Below are positions 46,175 through 57,698 of a stretch of 64,000 nt of DNA, one piece after another. The DNA is from Prionace glauca (lineage: Eukaryota > Chordata > Chondrichthyes > Carcharhiniformes > Carcharhinidae). A program made the position numbers and the translations under genes. Below the pieces are notes generated by a model. That model was not told where the DNA came from, searched no databases, and saw only the letters and a program-made list of their open reading frames with translations. The stretch's first letter is position 1. Each line of letters opens with the position of its first letter. The stretch is from the NCBI GenBank assembly GCA_037974335.1, contig CM075729.1, positions 104,766,799-104,830,798 of the forward strand, written 5' to 3'.

Positions 46175-49068
46175 ATGAGGTCTAAAGTTAAGGATAGGGT
46201 ACAGGTAAGGGAAGAAGCCAAGGATGTCCCAATTGGTGGCGTTACGGCAAATAGGGTCCAGGTGAAGGCTGGGATGAAAGCGCTTTATCTGAATGCACGA
46301 AACATTCGGAATAAAGTGGATGAGCTGGTGGCGCAGATCGACACAAATGGATACGATCTGGTGGCCATTACAGAGACGTGGCTGCAAGGTGACAGGGACT
46401 GGGAGATGAATGTACAGGGCTATCAAGTGTTTAGGAAGGATAGGCAGGAGGAAAGAGGGGGTCGCGTAGCTCTGCTGATTAAGGATAGTATCAGGGTGGT
46501 AGCAAGGGATGATATCGGAGCCAAGGAGCAGAAAGTGGAATCGTTGTGGGTGGAGATTAGGAACAGCAAAGGGAGGAAGACGCTAGTGGGTGTCGTCTAT
46601 AGGCCCCCGAATAATGATCTGGAGGTGGGGCGGGCTGTTAACACGCAAATAAGTGCGGCGTGCAGGAATGGGACGGCAGTAGTTATGGGAGATTTCAATC
46701 TGCATATTGATTGGTCGACCCATGTTGGACGAGGTGGGCTCGAGGGAGAGTTCTTGGAATGCTGCCGGGATAATTTCCTTGAACAGTGTGTGTTGGAGCC
46801 GACGAGGGAGCGAGCTATCTTGGATCTGGTGCTATGTAATGAGGCGGGTAGAATTAAGGACCTTCTTGGAGAGAGTGATCATTGTATGGTGGAGTTTCTG
46901 GTGCAGATGGAGGAGGAGAAAGTGGGTTCCCGGACATGCGTCCTTTGTTTGAATAGAGGGGAGTATGGTAGGATGAGAGAAGAATTGGCGAATGTGGACT
47001 GGGGGAGTGCGTTGGAAGGTAGGTCTGCTGAGGAGCAGTGGAGGATCTTTAAGGAGATCTTTCTTGTTGCTCAGCAGAAATTTATTCTGATGGTTAAAAA
47101 GGACAGTAGGAGGAGAGGTAATAAGCCGTGGATAACGAAGGAGGTGAAGGAAAGTGTTAAATTAAAAGCGGAGGAGTTTAGAGTAGCTAAGAGCAGTGGG
47201 AGAGAAGAGGATTGGGAAAGGTTTAAATGTCAACAAAGATTGACAAAGAAGTTGATAAAGGAGGGTAGGAGAAGCTATGAGGCTGGGCTAGCACTTAATA
47301 TAAAAAAGGATAGCAAGAGTTTTTATAAATATATAAAAAGGAAGAGGCTGGCTAGGGTGAACGTTGGTCCTTTAGAGGATGAGAAAGGGGAGCTAGTGGT
47401 AGGGGATGGGGATATGGCTAAGGTCTTGAATAACTTTTTTGTTTCTGTCTTCACGGAGGAGGACGTGAATAATTTGCCGGGTGTTAGCGATGGAAAGGTG
47501 GTAGGAATGGAGTGTCGTAATGACATTACTATTACTAGAGAGGTGTTGCTCGACAGACTGGAGGGGCTGATTGTGGACAAGTCCCCAGGACCGGATGGAA
47601 TGCATCCGAGGGTTCTGAAAGAAATGGCGGAGGTGATAGTGGATGCCTTGGTGGTTATTTTCCAGACGTCGCTGGATTCCGGGGAAGTGCCGGAAGATTG
47701 GAAAACGGCTAATGTTACGCTGTTGTTTAAGAAGGGTGCCAGGCAAAAGGCGGGGAATTATAGGCCGGTTAGTTTAACGTCTGTGGTAGGTAAATTGTTA
47801 GAATCCGTCATTAAGGAGGAAATAGCGAGGCATCTTGAGGGGAATTGCTTGATAGGGCGGACGCAATACGGTTTCATTAAAGGGAAGTCGTGTCTGATAA
47901 ATTTACTGGAGTTCTATGAGGATGTGTCTAGGGCAGTGGATAGAGGAGATAGGTGGATGTGGTCTTTCTGGATTTTCAGAAGGCGTTTGACAAGGTACCT
48001 CACAAGAGGTTATTGCAGAAGGTCAGGGGACATGGAGTTGGGGGTAGGGTGTTAGCGTGGATAGAGGATTGGTTGTCAAATAGGAGGCAGAGAGTGGGGG
48101 TCAATGGGTGCTATTCGGATTGGCGGTTGGTGACTAGTGGGGTGCCCCAGGAGTCGGTGCTGTGGCCTCAGCTATTTACCATTTATATAGATGATCTGGA
48201 GGAGGGAACCGAGTGCAGGGTGTCGAAATTTGCTGATGACACCAAGATTGGGGGAAAGGCAAATTGTGAGGAGGGTGTGGAGAGTCTGCAGAAGGATCTA
48301 GATAGGCTGGGCGAATGGGCCAGGAAATGGCAAATGGAATTTAATGTTGGCAAGTGTGAGGTGGTCCACTTTGGTAGGAGGAATGGTAGGAAGGACTATT
48401 ACTTACGTGGCGAAAAATTGCAGCAGGCAACGGTGCAGAGGGACCTCGGGGTCCTTGTGCATGAGTCGCAAAAACCCAGCTTGCAGGTGCAGCAGGTGGT
48501 CAGGAAGGCGAATGGGATGCTGGCCTTCATAGTGAGGGGGATTGAATATAAAAGTAGGGAGGTCTTGCTGCAGCTGTATAGGGCATTGGTGAGGCCGCAG
48601 CTGGAGTACTGTGTGCAGTTTTGGGCGCCGCACCTGCGCAAAGATATTTTGGCCCTGGAGGGAGTGCAGAGGAGGTTTACTAGGCTGATACCAGAGTTGA
48701 GGGGATTGAGCTATGAGGAGAGGCTGAATAAACTAAGCTTGTACTCGTTAGAGTTTAGAAGAATGAGGGGAGATCTCATTGAGACGTATAAGATGATGAA
48801 TGGGATGGATAGGATAGAGGTGGGGAGACTCTTCCCGCTCAAAAAAGACAGTAGGACTAGGGGGCACAGCCTCAAGATAAAGGGGAGGCGGTTTAGAACA
48901 GAGTTGAGGAGGAACTTCTTCACTCAAAGGGTGGTGAATCTCTGGAATTCTCTGCCCGTTGAAGTGGTGGAGGCTGCCTCGCTAAATATTTTTAAGAAGC
49001 GGGTTGATGGGTTTTTGATAAGAGAAGGGATTAAGGGTTATGGGGAGAGGGTGAGAAGGTGGAACTGA
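46175..49068 (+). pseudogene. CR1 LINE (family A) ORF2: endonuclease plus reverse transcriptase
   Basis: Starts at ATG 46175. Endonuclease: LYLNARNIRNKVDEL, VAITETWLQG, VVMGDFNLHIDW and GESDHCMVEF. RT: SPGPDGMHPRVLKEM, NYRPVSLTSVVGKLLES, then after one frame change FLDFQKAFDKVPHKRL, GVPQESVLWPQ and KFADDTKIGG. The C-domain ends with FTQRVVNLWNSLPVEVVE and stop at 49068. A one-base deletion near 47951, seen against the copy at 57838, shifts the frame. GVPQESVLWP differs from GVPQGSVLGP in the other copy, two substitutions in a conserved box. Confidence 0.92.
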
Positions 49069-49172
49069 GCCACGACAGATCAGCCATGATCTTATTGAAT
49101 GGCGGGGCAGGCTCGAAGGGCTGGATGGTTTACTCCTGCTCCTATTTCTTATGTTCTTAGTATGTTCTTATA

Positions 49173-49262
49173 CATTTTCTACAGAACGCAAGGGAAGTTC
49201 ATTGGTAAAGATTACACAATGAACCACTTATTCTCATTCCCTGTAGATCAAGGTTTGATTTA
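49173..49262. other. Spacer between tail-to-tail LINEs
   Basis: Ninety bases of unique-looking sequence separate the 3' ends of the two opposing family A copies. Confidence 0.7.
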
Positions 49263-51634
49263 GAACATAAGAACATAAGAAATAGGAGCAGGAGTAGGCC
49301 ATCTAGCCCTTCGAGCCTGCCCCGCCATTCAATAAGATCATGGCTGATCTGAAGTGGCTCAGTTCCACTTTCCCGCTTTCTCCCCAGAACCCTTAATTCC
49401 CTTGCCAATGAAAAACCTACCTACCCGCGTCTTAAATATATTTAGCGAGGCAGCCTCCACCACTTCAACGGGCAGAGAATTCCAGAGATTCACCACCCTT
49501 TGAGTGAAGAAGTTCCTCCTCAACTCCGTTCTAAACTGCGTTCCCCTTATCTTGAGGTTGTGCCCTCTAGTCCTGCTGTCCTTTCTGAGCGGGAAGAACT
49601 TCTCCACCTCTACTCTATGCATCCCATTCATCATTTTATACATCTCAATGAGATCCCCCCTCATTCTTCTAAACTCTAACGAGTACAAGCCTAGTCTATT
49701 CAGACTGTCCTCATAGCTCAATCCCCTCAACTCCGGTATCAGCCTAGTGAATCTCCTCTGCACTCCCTCCAAGACCAAAATATCCTTGCGCAGGTGCGGC
49801 GACTAAAACTGCACACAGTACTCTAGCTGCGGCTTCACCAGTGCCCTGTACAGTTGCAGCAAGACCTCCCTACTTTTATATTCAATCCCCCTCGCTTTGA
49901 AGGCCAGCATCCCATTCACCTTCCTGACCACCTGCTGCACCTGTAGGCTGGGTTTTTGCGACTCATGCACAAGGACCCCCCGGTCCCTCTGCACCGTAGC
50001 ATGCTGCAGCTTTTCGCCATGTAATTAGTCGTCCTTCCTACTATTATTCCTACCAAAGTGGATAACCTCACACTTGCCAACAATGTATTCCATCTGCCAG
50101 GTCCTCGCCCACTCACTCAGCCTATCCAGGTCCCTCTGCAGACTTTCCACACACTCTGCACAATTTGCCATTCCACTTATCTTTGTGTCATCAGCAAATT
50201 TCGACACCTTACACTCGGTTCCCTCCTCCAGATCATCTATATAAATGGTAAATAGCTGAGGCCCCAGCACCGATCCCTGGGGCACTCCACTAGTCACCAA
50301 CCACCAATCTGAATAGCACCCATTGACCCCCACTCCCTGCCTCCTATTTGACAGCCAATCCCCTACCCACGCTAACAACCTACCCCCAACTCCATGCCCC
50401 CTAACCTTCTTTAACAACCTTTTGAGCGGCATCTTATCAAACGCCTTCTGAAAATCGAGAAACACCACATCCATCGGTTCCCCTCTATCCACCGCCCTAG
50501 ACACATCCTCACAGAACTCCAAAAAATTCGTCAGACACGACTTCCCCTTAACGAATCCGTGCTGCGTCTTCTCTATCAAACAATTCTTCGCAAGATGCCT
50601 CGCTATTTTCTCTTTGATTACAGATTCAAGCATTTTTCCTACAACAGACGTTAAACCAACCGGCCTATAATTCCCTGCCTTTTCCCTGCTACCTTTTTTA
50701 AACAGCGGCGTAACATTAGCCATTTTCCAATCTTCCGGCACTTTCCCGGAATCCAGCGAGGTTTGGAAAATAATCACTAAGGCATCTAATATCGCCTCCG
50801 CCATTTCCTTCAGAACCCTTGGATGCATTCCATCCGGTCCTGGGGACTTGTCCACAATCAGTCCCTCTAGTCTGTCGAGCACCGCCTCTCTAGTAACAAT
50901 GATCTCATTCAGGCCCTCCACTCCTACCATCTTTCCATCACTAACACCCAGCAAACTATTTGCGTCCTCCTCTGTGAAGACTGAAACAAAAAAGTTATTC
51001 AAGGCCTCAGCCATTTCCCCATCCCCTACCACTAAATCCCCCCTCTCATCCTCTAAGGGTCCAACATTCACCCTAGCCAGCCTTCTCCTTTTCATATATT
51101 TATAAAAACTCTTACTATCCTTTTTTATATTTAACGCTAGCCTAGATTCATAATTTATCCTTCCTTTCTTTATCAACTTCTTCGTCATTCTTTGTCGATA
51201 TTTAAACCTCTCCCAATCCTCTTTTCGCCCACTACTCTTAGCCACTCTAAACGCATCAGCTTTGAATTTAATACTCTCCTTTATCTCCTTCGTTATCCAC
51301 GGCTGATTATCTCCTCTCCTACGATCCTTCTTTACCAATGGAATAAATTTCTATTGAGCACCAAGAAAGATCTCCTTAACGATCCTACACTGTTCCTCAG
51401 CAGACCTACCTCCCAATCTGTGCCCCCAATCTACATTCGCCAATTCCTCTCTCATCCTATTGTACTCCCCTCTGTTCAAACAAAGGCCACAGGTCTGGGA
51501 TCCTACTTTCTCCTCCTCCAACTGCATCAGAAACTCCACCATACAACGATCACTCTTCCCAAGAGGATCCTTCACCACAAGGCCCCTAATTCTACCTGCC
51601 TCATTACATAACGCCAGATCTAAGATAGCTCACT
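49263..51634 (-). mobile_element. CR1 LINE family A, 5'-truncated minus copy
   Basis: Starts (3' end) with gaacataagaacataagaaataggagcagg and runs through ORF2 to the endonuclease ILDLALCNEAG-like box near 51625, where it is truncated. It faces the full-length copy tail to tail, so about 2.3 kb is inverted. It ends about 230 bp from the alpha-2 exon. Confidence 0.92.
49359..51578 (-). pseudogene. CR1 LINE (family A) ORF2, colinear with three stops
   Basis: Endonuclease end (51351-51578: LGKSDRCMVEFLMQ), linker and RT (50025-51338: SPGPDGMHPRVLKEM, FLDFQKAFDKMPLKRL, GVPQGSVLGPQ, KFADDTKISG), and C-domain (49359-49778: RRFTRLIPELRGLSYEDSLNRLGLYSLEF, FTQRVVNLWNSLP). All parts are in one frame; only in-frame stops separate them (near 51352, 50025 and 49803). 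The first and last would be explained by single C-to-T or G-to-A changes. The YIDD and FADD boxes are intact. Confidence 0.88.
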
Positions 51635-51863
51635 CCCTCCAGATGTTGAAATATTGATTGGATTTTAAATGTTAACCCAATCCAATGCCCCTAACTACAT
51701 TCACTCAACAACCAGTTAAATAAATTATATATTACATGGGATTCTATCCACTTTTGAAGTGAAAAATCATCAGATAAAGCATTTCAAGAATGAGACATGA
51801 AGTTTGATTCTTACATCGCATCATATTATAAACCAGCTACCGGATAATCAAATCCATACTAAC

Positions 51864-52145
51864 CCCAAAACACAGTTGCTGGCTCCTCCAGACCCTCATG
51901 TTCCACGTGACAGGAATACATGTTTCCAGGACTCGGGGTGAATTGCAGGTATGTGAATCTCTGGTAGGAATAATCCTTCTTTATATAATACTCTGTGATG
52001 TTGATGCCATTAGTCAGTTCTTCATTGTTTCTCCTAAACTTCATGGTGATACGTGGAGGGAAGAATCCATCAGCCAGACAGATCAATGTGTTGGGCTGTC
52101 CCCATTTCACTGAGACTTCAGGGTACATGGCAATCTGAGGGACAA
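51864..52145 (-). CDS. MHC class II alpha chain, alpha-2 (Ig C1-set) exon
   Basis: This exon encodes about 94 residues of the membrane-proximal immunoglobulin domain of a class II alpha chain, which at the cell surface pairs with a beta chain to present peptides to CD4 T cells. Seen: a start VPQIAMYPEVSV, the first domain cysteine in NTLICLADGF, an FPP turn, an N-glycosylation sequon NIT, and the second cysteine in MYSCHVEHEGLEEP, the typical alpha-2 ending. The exon is 282 bp, the length I recall for mammalian class II alpha-2 exons. On the minus strand it is preceded by an acceptor (ctctgttcacag) and followed by a donor (GTTAGT). Phase is 1 at both ends, as usual for Ig exons. The tryptophan normally found in strand C is phenylalanine here (ITMKFRRN). 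Classical versus non-classical status cannot be decided. Identification as class II alpha is strong; expression is not shown. Confidence 0.93.
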
Positions 52146-52640
52146 CTGTGAACAGAGAAAGGACACAGCATGGGTACAATTAACCAATGTGACGTAGCAA
52201 GATAAATAAAATATAACAGGTAGATTGTGTAGTGTGGAAAATATACAATCAACTCCTAATCAGTACAAGACTGTCAGTTCAGGTCAGAAATAAGACCACT
52301 TCAATGTGCAGTGGAGAGATAACTGAAGAAAGCATTTACATTTATAAAGCCTCTCGTCTCATCCTCAGCACCTCCTCAGATTCCTTACAAACAGTGATTT
52401 CCATTTGTTGTGTACACAGCAAACAACCAGCAAGATGAAAATCAAGTTCATCTCTATTAATGGCACAGAAATAAACTAGACAAAGGTGCTGGGAGAAATA
52501 GCGATGCTTTCAGTTGACCAGGTGGCCTTTAATGATCCTTTACAAAAAACAGCAACTTCAGTTTAACATTACATCTGAAAGATAGTACCTCAAAGTCTGT
52601 CCTAGCTGGATGTTTGTTGCTACTACAACTTGTCCTTGAA
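52146..52640. other. Intron upstream of the alpha-2 exon
   Basis: No alpha-1 exon, repeat or regulatory module could be supported. A CCAAT followed by TGACGTA at 52184-52196 is noted under rejected items. Confidence 0.45.
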
Positions 52641-54765
52641 TTTCTGTAGCTCGTACGGGCAAAACTGTCTATTAAATATCCCTAGATGCAAATTGTTCAG
52701 GAAAGATAGGAAAAGGAGGCATGGGGAAAACACTGCAGTGCTGGGGAAAGGGAAGGGGCACGGCAGGGGACGGAGGAGAAACAATCCAGAGCGATCAAGC
52801 ACAGAATCTATCTGGTTGAGCTAAGGAACAAAAAATGTGCAATTCTGTTACTTGGTGTAGTCTACAGGCCACCAAACTAGAAAGATGTAGAGGAACAAAT
52901 TTGCAAGGAAATTACAGAGGTTCAAGCTTGCAATGGGAGACTTTAATTACCTGATCACAGACAGGGATATAATGCTGTAACAGGCAGAGAGGGCCAAGAT
53001 TTCCCAGGGTGTGTTGAGGGGAATTTTCAAATGCAGTATGATTCCATTCCAATGAGAAAGGAAGCAATGCTTGATCTGATTTTTCAGGTCCAAGTAGATC
53101 AAGTATCAGCAGAACATTTAGGGAACAGTGATCATTGTATCGTAAGGTTCATGTTGGCTAAGGAACAATTCAGATAATTGATTGGGGAAGGGTAAAAATG
53201 GACCTGATTTAGATGAATTGGAATCAAAAGTTGGCAGAAGAAACAGTAAAAGGACAAGGTGCTGCCTTTACAGAAGAAGTATGTTAGGCAGAGTCAAGGC
53301 ATATTCCCACAAACGGTAAAGACAGAGCAATGTAATCCAGAGGTACCTGGATGACAAATAGACAGAGATTTAGGTGAAGGAGAAAAAGTGTGTTGATGAC
53401 CATTGTCAGCTGGAGAATACTACAGAGAACCAGGTGAAATATTGAAGGTTCAGAGGGGAATTGGAAAAGCAAATAGCAGAAGGAGAGAGAGAGTATGGCA
53501 GCTAACAAACAAATGCATCCAATGGTCTTCAATAGGCAGACAAACAAAGAATTGCAAAGGAGCTGTCAGTCCAAGTAGCGATTGAAATAGAAGGGATTTA
53601 AGCATGGAGGCAGGTGGCATTGCTGAGTTGTTAAATGAATACTTTGCATCAGACTTTACCAAGGAAAACATGGCACAGGTAATGGCTTAAGTGGAAATAA
53701 TTCAGACACTGGAAGGGTTAAATTCATAAAGAGATGGTATAAGGTAGGCTATACTTAAAACTTGTAAGACAACAGGAGTGGATGAGATGCATCCGAGGGA
53801 AGCGAGGGTGGAAATTGCAGAGGCACCAGCCATAATTTTCCAGTCTTCCTTAAATTCGGGGTGGTGCCAGAGGACTGGAGAATTGTAAATGTTTCAGAAT
53901 GGACAGATGATACAAAACATGGAAGAATTCTGAAATATCGTGAACTGTGAGAATACTGTAGAACGGCAAAAGAACAGACAGGTTGGTGGAATGGATGGGC
54001 ATGCAGCATTCAAAACTGAGAAGTACGAATTAATTCATTTTGGTAGGAAAAGACAACATAAAGGGAACAAATCTAAAGGGGGTGCAGGAGAGAGGGACTT
54101 CAGAGTGTAAATTCATAAGTCATTGAAGGGGGCAGAATAGGTTGAGAGTGTGGTGAATAAAGCACACAGCATCCTGGGCTTTATCAATAAGAGAATGAAA
54201 TACAAAAATAAGGAACTGATGTTAAACCAGTATAAATACTGGTTCAGACTCAAATAGAGAATTGTGTCCAATCTTGGACACCACACTTTTAGAAGGACGT
54301 GAAGGCATTAGAGGGAGTGCAAAAAAGATTCACAAAAATGGTTCCAAGGAAGAGGCACTCCAGTTACATAGACAGATTGGAGAATTTGGAACATTTCTCC
54401 CTGGAGAAGAGGAGGTTGAAGTTGATTTGATTTGATTTGAGATTTTCAAAATCATGAAGGGTCTGGGCAGGGTCGACAGAAAGAAACTGTTTCCAACGGT
54501 GGAAAGATAAAGAACCAGAGGGTACAAATTTAAGGTAATTGAAAAAAGCAGTGGGGACATGAGGAAAAATGTCTTCACCCAGCAAAGTAGTTAGCATTGG
54601 AATGCACTCAGAAAGTTTGTAGCAGAGGCAGATTAGTACAGCAAGCGGTTAGGATCTGGAATGCACTGTTTGAGAGTATGGTGGAGGCATATTCACATAG
54701 CGAGTGGTTAGGATCGTGAATACACTGTCTGGGAGTGCGGTGGAGGCAGGTAGCACTGGGTGTAT
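52641..54765 (+). mobile_element. Old CR1 LINE with internal deletion
   Basis: Decayed plus-strand CR1. Endonuclease traces include cttggtgtagtctacaggccaccaaac (VYRPPN box), atgggagactttaattacc (GDFN) and gggaacagtgatcattgtatcg (SDH). Linker and RT start follow (NEYFASDFTKENMA-like near 53640; PEDWRIVNV near 53870). The next sequence is already FADD-like (tggacagatgatacaaaacatgg, 53905), so the core RT was deleted. The C-domain continues to about 54765 with a small duplication of the WNAL.E region near 54600-54740. Confidence 0.75.
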
Positions 54766-54985
54766 TACACCTTTGGAGAACCAGTGCAAAAACAACAGCC
54801 CAAATTGCCTTTGTGTGATTCCATAATTCTCCCACAATACTGTTAGGTAAGAAATTTCAGGATATTTTTCAGTGATAATGAGTAATGGCAATAAATATCC
54901 AAATCAGGATGTAACTTGGAAGGGAACTTGGAGATTGTATTGTTCCCACTCATTTCTCCTCTTGATTTGTCAATTCTGGAGGTTG
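54766..54985 (-). mobile_element. LINE family E fragment
   Basis: Positions about 54895-54985 (tccaaatcaggatgtaacttggaagggaacttgg ... ttctggaggttgc) match 60838-60930 of LINE E. The preceding 130 bases are unassigned. Confidence 0.55.
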
Positions 54986-55365
54986 CAGAAGGAGATGCTG
55001 AAAGTGATGGGAAAGTGAGTGGTAAGGAGAATCTAAAGATGCTTCAAAGTGATTTTAACAAATTGAGTGAGTGGACAAATACATGGCAGATGCAGTATAA
55101 CATGGATTAATGGGAAGCTATACTTTTCAGATGGAGAAACAGAATCTCAGACTATTATTTAAATCGGTGATAGATTGGAAAATGCTGATATACAAAGGGA
55201 TCTGGGTGTCCTTGCGTTCTAGACACAGCAAGCAAGCATGCAGGTTCAGCAAGTAGTTGTGAAGACAAATGGTATGTTGACTTTCGTTGCAAGATGGCTT
55301 GAGTACAGGAGCAAGGATGTCTTACTGCAGCTCTACAAGGCCTAGGTGAGGAACACTTGAAGTTT
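54986..55365 (+). mobile_element. CR1 LINE fragment, RT C-terminal part
   Basis: Contains GKENLKMLQSDFNKLSEWTNTWQMQYNMD and, further on, a decayed DLGVL..QVQQVV.KTNGMLTFVARWLEYRSKDVLLQLYKA region. Joined to the LINE E piece. Confidence 0.7.
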
Positions 55366-55369
55366 TGTG

Positions 55370-55670
55370 TTCATTAAATACTGAAAAACTGATCTCCACT
55401 CCAAACTTTGTCCTCTAGCTAGACTCCATCTTCTCCTGGCCACAGTCTTAGACTAAACCAGTCGGTCCACAACCCTCAGTGTCACACTGGATCCCACGAT
55501 GAGCTTCCAACCTCATATCTATGCTATCATTATGCCTATCTCCATCTCTATCACTTGACTTCACCCCTATCTCAACTCATCTGCTGGTAAAATCTTCATT
55601 CCTGCCTTTGTTCCCTCTAGACGCAACTACTCCAGACTCTTGGCTGGTCTCCCATATTTTACCCTCTATA
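55370..55670 (+). mobile_element. LINE (probably L2-like) split by a hAT element, left part
   Basis: Sequence up to ggctggtctcccatattttaccctctata reads as a decayed LINE C-terminal region (a RLDYCNSLLAGLP-like motif near 55620-55650). It continues without loss at 56788. Confidence 0.6.
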
Positions 55671-56787
55671 CAGTGGTGTAGCTGGGGTGGGGTTTCAGAA
55701 GTGGCACCTTTTCAATGGGGTGTTCCTCACGGGGCCCCTGCAGAGGCTGCGAAGAAGATAAATATATTCAATCCCCTGACTGACTGCTTGATAAGCCAAT
55801 TGGGAGCACAGCTCCTCACTCACTAACTCCCGCCCACACTCAACCTCCAGACTAAAGGCTCGAAAAGCCAATCCTAGGGCGATACGTCACCCCCTACTCT
55901 GCCAATCCAATACATGGGATCTCACTTAGTGCTGACTGGCAGCTGAGTTCACCAATCACAGCACAGCGTGTCCACAAGCTCCGCCAATCCGGACACAGCT
56001 CCTCAGCCCTGCTCCGTCAGTGGGACGGCTCGGTCTACGGATGAACATCGCGATTCAGCAGTGGTCATTTTTCAGAAGTGGTCATGTTTTAACATTCACA
56101 ACAAGCATTTTGCAGATCAGGGTAAGGTATTTGGTTAGCTGTCGGTAACCGTGAACAAAAATGTATTGAAATGCTGTTAAGTCTACAGGTCCACCTGATG
56201 TACCAGTGGAGGGAGGTTTGTTCTGAATAAAGTTGGCAGATAAATTCGGTCTGCCTCTTTTCTTGTTTCAGTATAACTTGACTGCTTAACAATCACATAT
56301 AATACAGCACCTGATCATCTGTGATCACTCAATGTGTCATATCACCTAATTTCACTGAGAGTTTCAATGTTTTGGAATAGGAAGAGGATGATCAGTGCCA
56401 AGAATTTGCATTTTATATATTTCAATTAAAATTTACTGAGAAAAAGAAATTGACACCAAGACAAAAAGAAAAAGAGAGAGACAGGTGACCAAAAGATTGA
56501 TCAACAGGGTAGGTTTTTAGGGGCACCCATACAAATTATAAATGTATTTAATTTCTTGGTGTTTATTTTATTTTTCTGTTTTGAGAAAGAGAAGGTTTTT
56601 TGGTCGAAAGTAAATGTTTTTTAAAAGAATAGTTGTTTTGCATGTGAGGTGATGATGCCAGACCGTGATGATGTCAGCACTGGGCGGGGCCTGGACAGGG
56701 CAGATGGGGATTGGTGGAATAGTAATAAAGGGGCGGTCCTTTTTATGTGCTTGCTCTCCCTAACCTTCAAACCTGGCTACACCACTG
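55671..56787. mobile_element. Non-autonomous hAT-type DNA transposon with 8-bp target duplication
   Basis: A 1117-bp element with terminal inverted repeats cagtggtgtagc...gctacaccactg (12 exact bases, longer with mismatches). It is flanked by identical 8-bp copies CCTCTATA at 55663-55670 and 56788-56795. The CAGTGGTGTAG end and 8-bp duplication are the hAT hallmark. No transposase frame is present, so it must have moved with enzyme supplied from elsewhere. Internal sequence includes a GC-rich stretch (55900-56050) and a splice-acceptor-like tract near 56255-56270. Confidence 0.92.
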
Positions 56788-57250
56788 CCTCTATAACTTA
56801 AAGTAGTTCAAAACCTGCTGCCCCAGATTTAACCCACACTAAGTCCATTCACCTATCATTACTGTTCTTACTGACTGACTTTGGCTCCTTGTTTATTTTG
56901 ATTTTAAAAATTCTGATCCTTGTTTTCAAATTCCTGCGTAGCCTCACCTCCTGCCCCCATCTCTAATTACCTTCAATCCCTCCAAAATATCTGTGCTTCT
57001 CTAATTCTGGCCTCTTGAGCATCTTCAATTTTAATTAGTCCATTTTGGAGTGCACACCTTCTGTTGCCAAGGCAGAAAGATCTGGAATTCCCTCCCAACA
57101 TTGCTCTGACTCTGAGTCACTTTTCTCTTTTATGACAGTGCTTAAAATCTCTCTCTTTGGACAAGCTGGTCACTGGTGTAATAATATTGTTTTCTAATGT
57201 TCCTGGGAAGCTTCATTACATTAAAAGGTGCAATATAAATTTGTTGTTGC
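56788..57250 (+). mobile_element. LINE (probably L2-like), right part with 3' end
   Basis: Continues the LINE after the hAT element. The 3' part has ggaattccctcccaacattgctctg and ends with attaaaaggtgcaatataaatttgttgttg, a recognised LINE tail type (simple TTG repeats). Confidence 0.65.
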
Positions 57251-57698
57251 AATTGTAAATACTTTGTAAACATACAACCAACAGCTAAATCAACAACTGA
57301 CCAAAGAGACGTGAGACAGTTTCTAAAAACCCAATGAAATACATGGGGAGGGGAGTGGAGTGACAAAACTTTCCTAAAGAAATACAGTGTGTATGGTTAC
57401 AATATGTTGGAATTATTTACTTCCCTGTTCCAAATCAGTTCTCTCTCATTGCTGTTTAACACCCACTTTATGTGACCGACTGCCCCACAAAAGCAGGCTG
57501 GTAGTCCAGGAATACATGCAAATCATAGTCCTATAATATCCATAGGATCTCAGTTTGACTGTAATTAATGAAATCCTCCTGGTGTAGAACTCATTCAATA
57601 AACAGAACTGCTCCCACATACTGCCAGATACAATGTTTCAAAGAAACAAAATGGAAATTTGTGCTCAAAGATTGCTTGTTTTTAATTTTCTTTGAAAT
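57251..57698. other. Unassigned intronic or upstream region
   Basis: No repeat or exon recognised. It provides the chance N-terminal extension of the LINE frame that follows. Confidence 0.4.

Larger units (their letters stand above)
44840..49172 (+). mobile_element. Full-length CR1-clade LINE, family A
   Basis: About 4.33 kb: 5'UTR (44840-45240), ORF1, ORF2 and a 3' tail tcctatttcttatgttcttagtatgttctta. Tail octamers (TTCTTATG) resemble the short tandem ends of CR1 elements. ORF1 has an early stop and ORF2 one frame change, otherwise the element looks young. It sits in the large class II alpha intron, antisense to the gene. Confidence 0.94.

Noticed and set aside
44840-49172. Functional LINE element
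   Set aside because: ORF1 stops early and ORF2 has a frame change, so this copy as read is not intact, though young.
52184-52196. CCAAT followed by TGACGTA as a class II X2/Y-type promoter
   Set aside because: Class II promoters need about 20 bp between X and Y boxes and lie upstream of the leader exon. Here the motifs touch and sit inside the intron before alpha-2.
56255-56275. Host exon suggested by a splice-acceptor-like tract in the hAT element
   Set aside because: No open exon or donor follows and the site lies inside a mobile element; probably a leftover of the parent transposon or chance.
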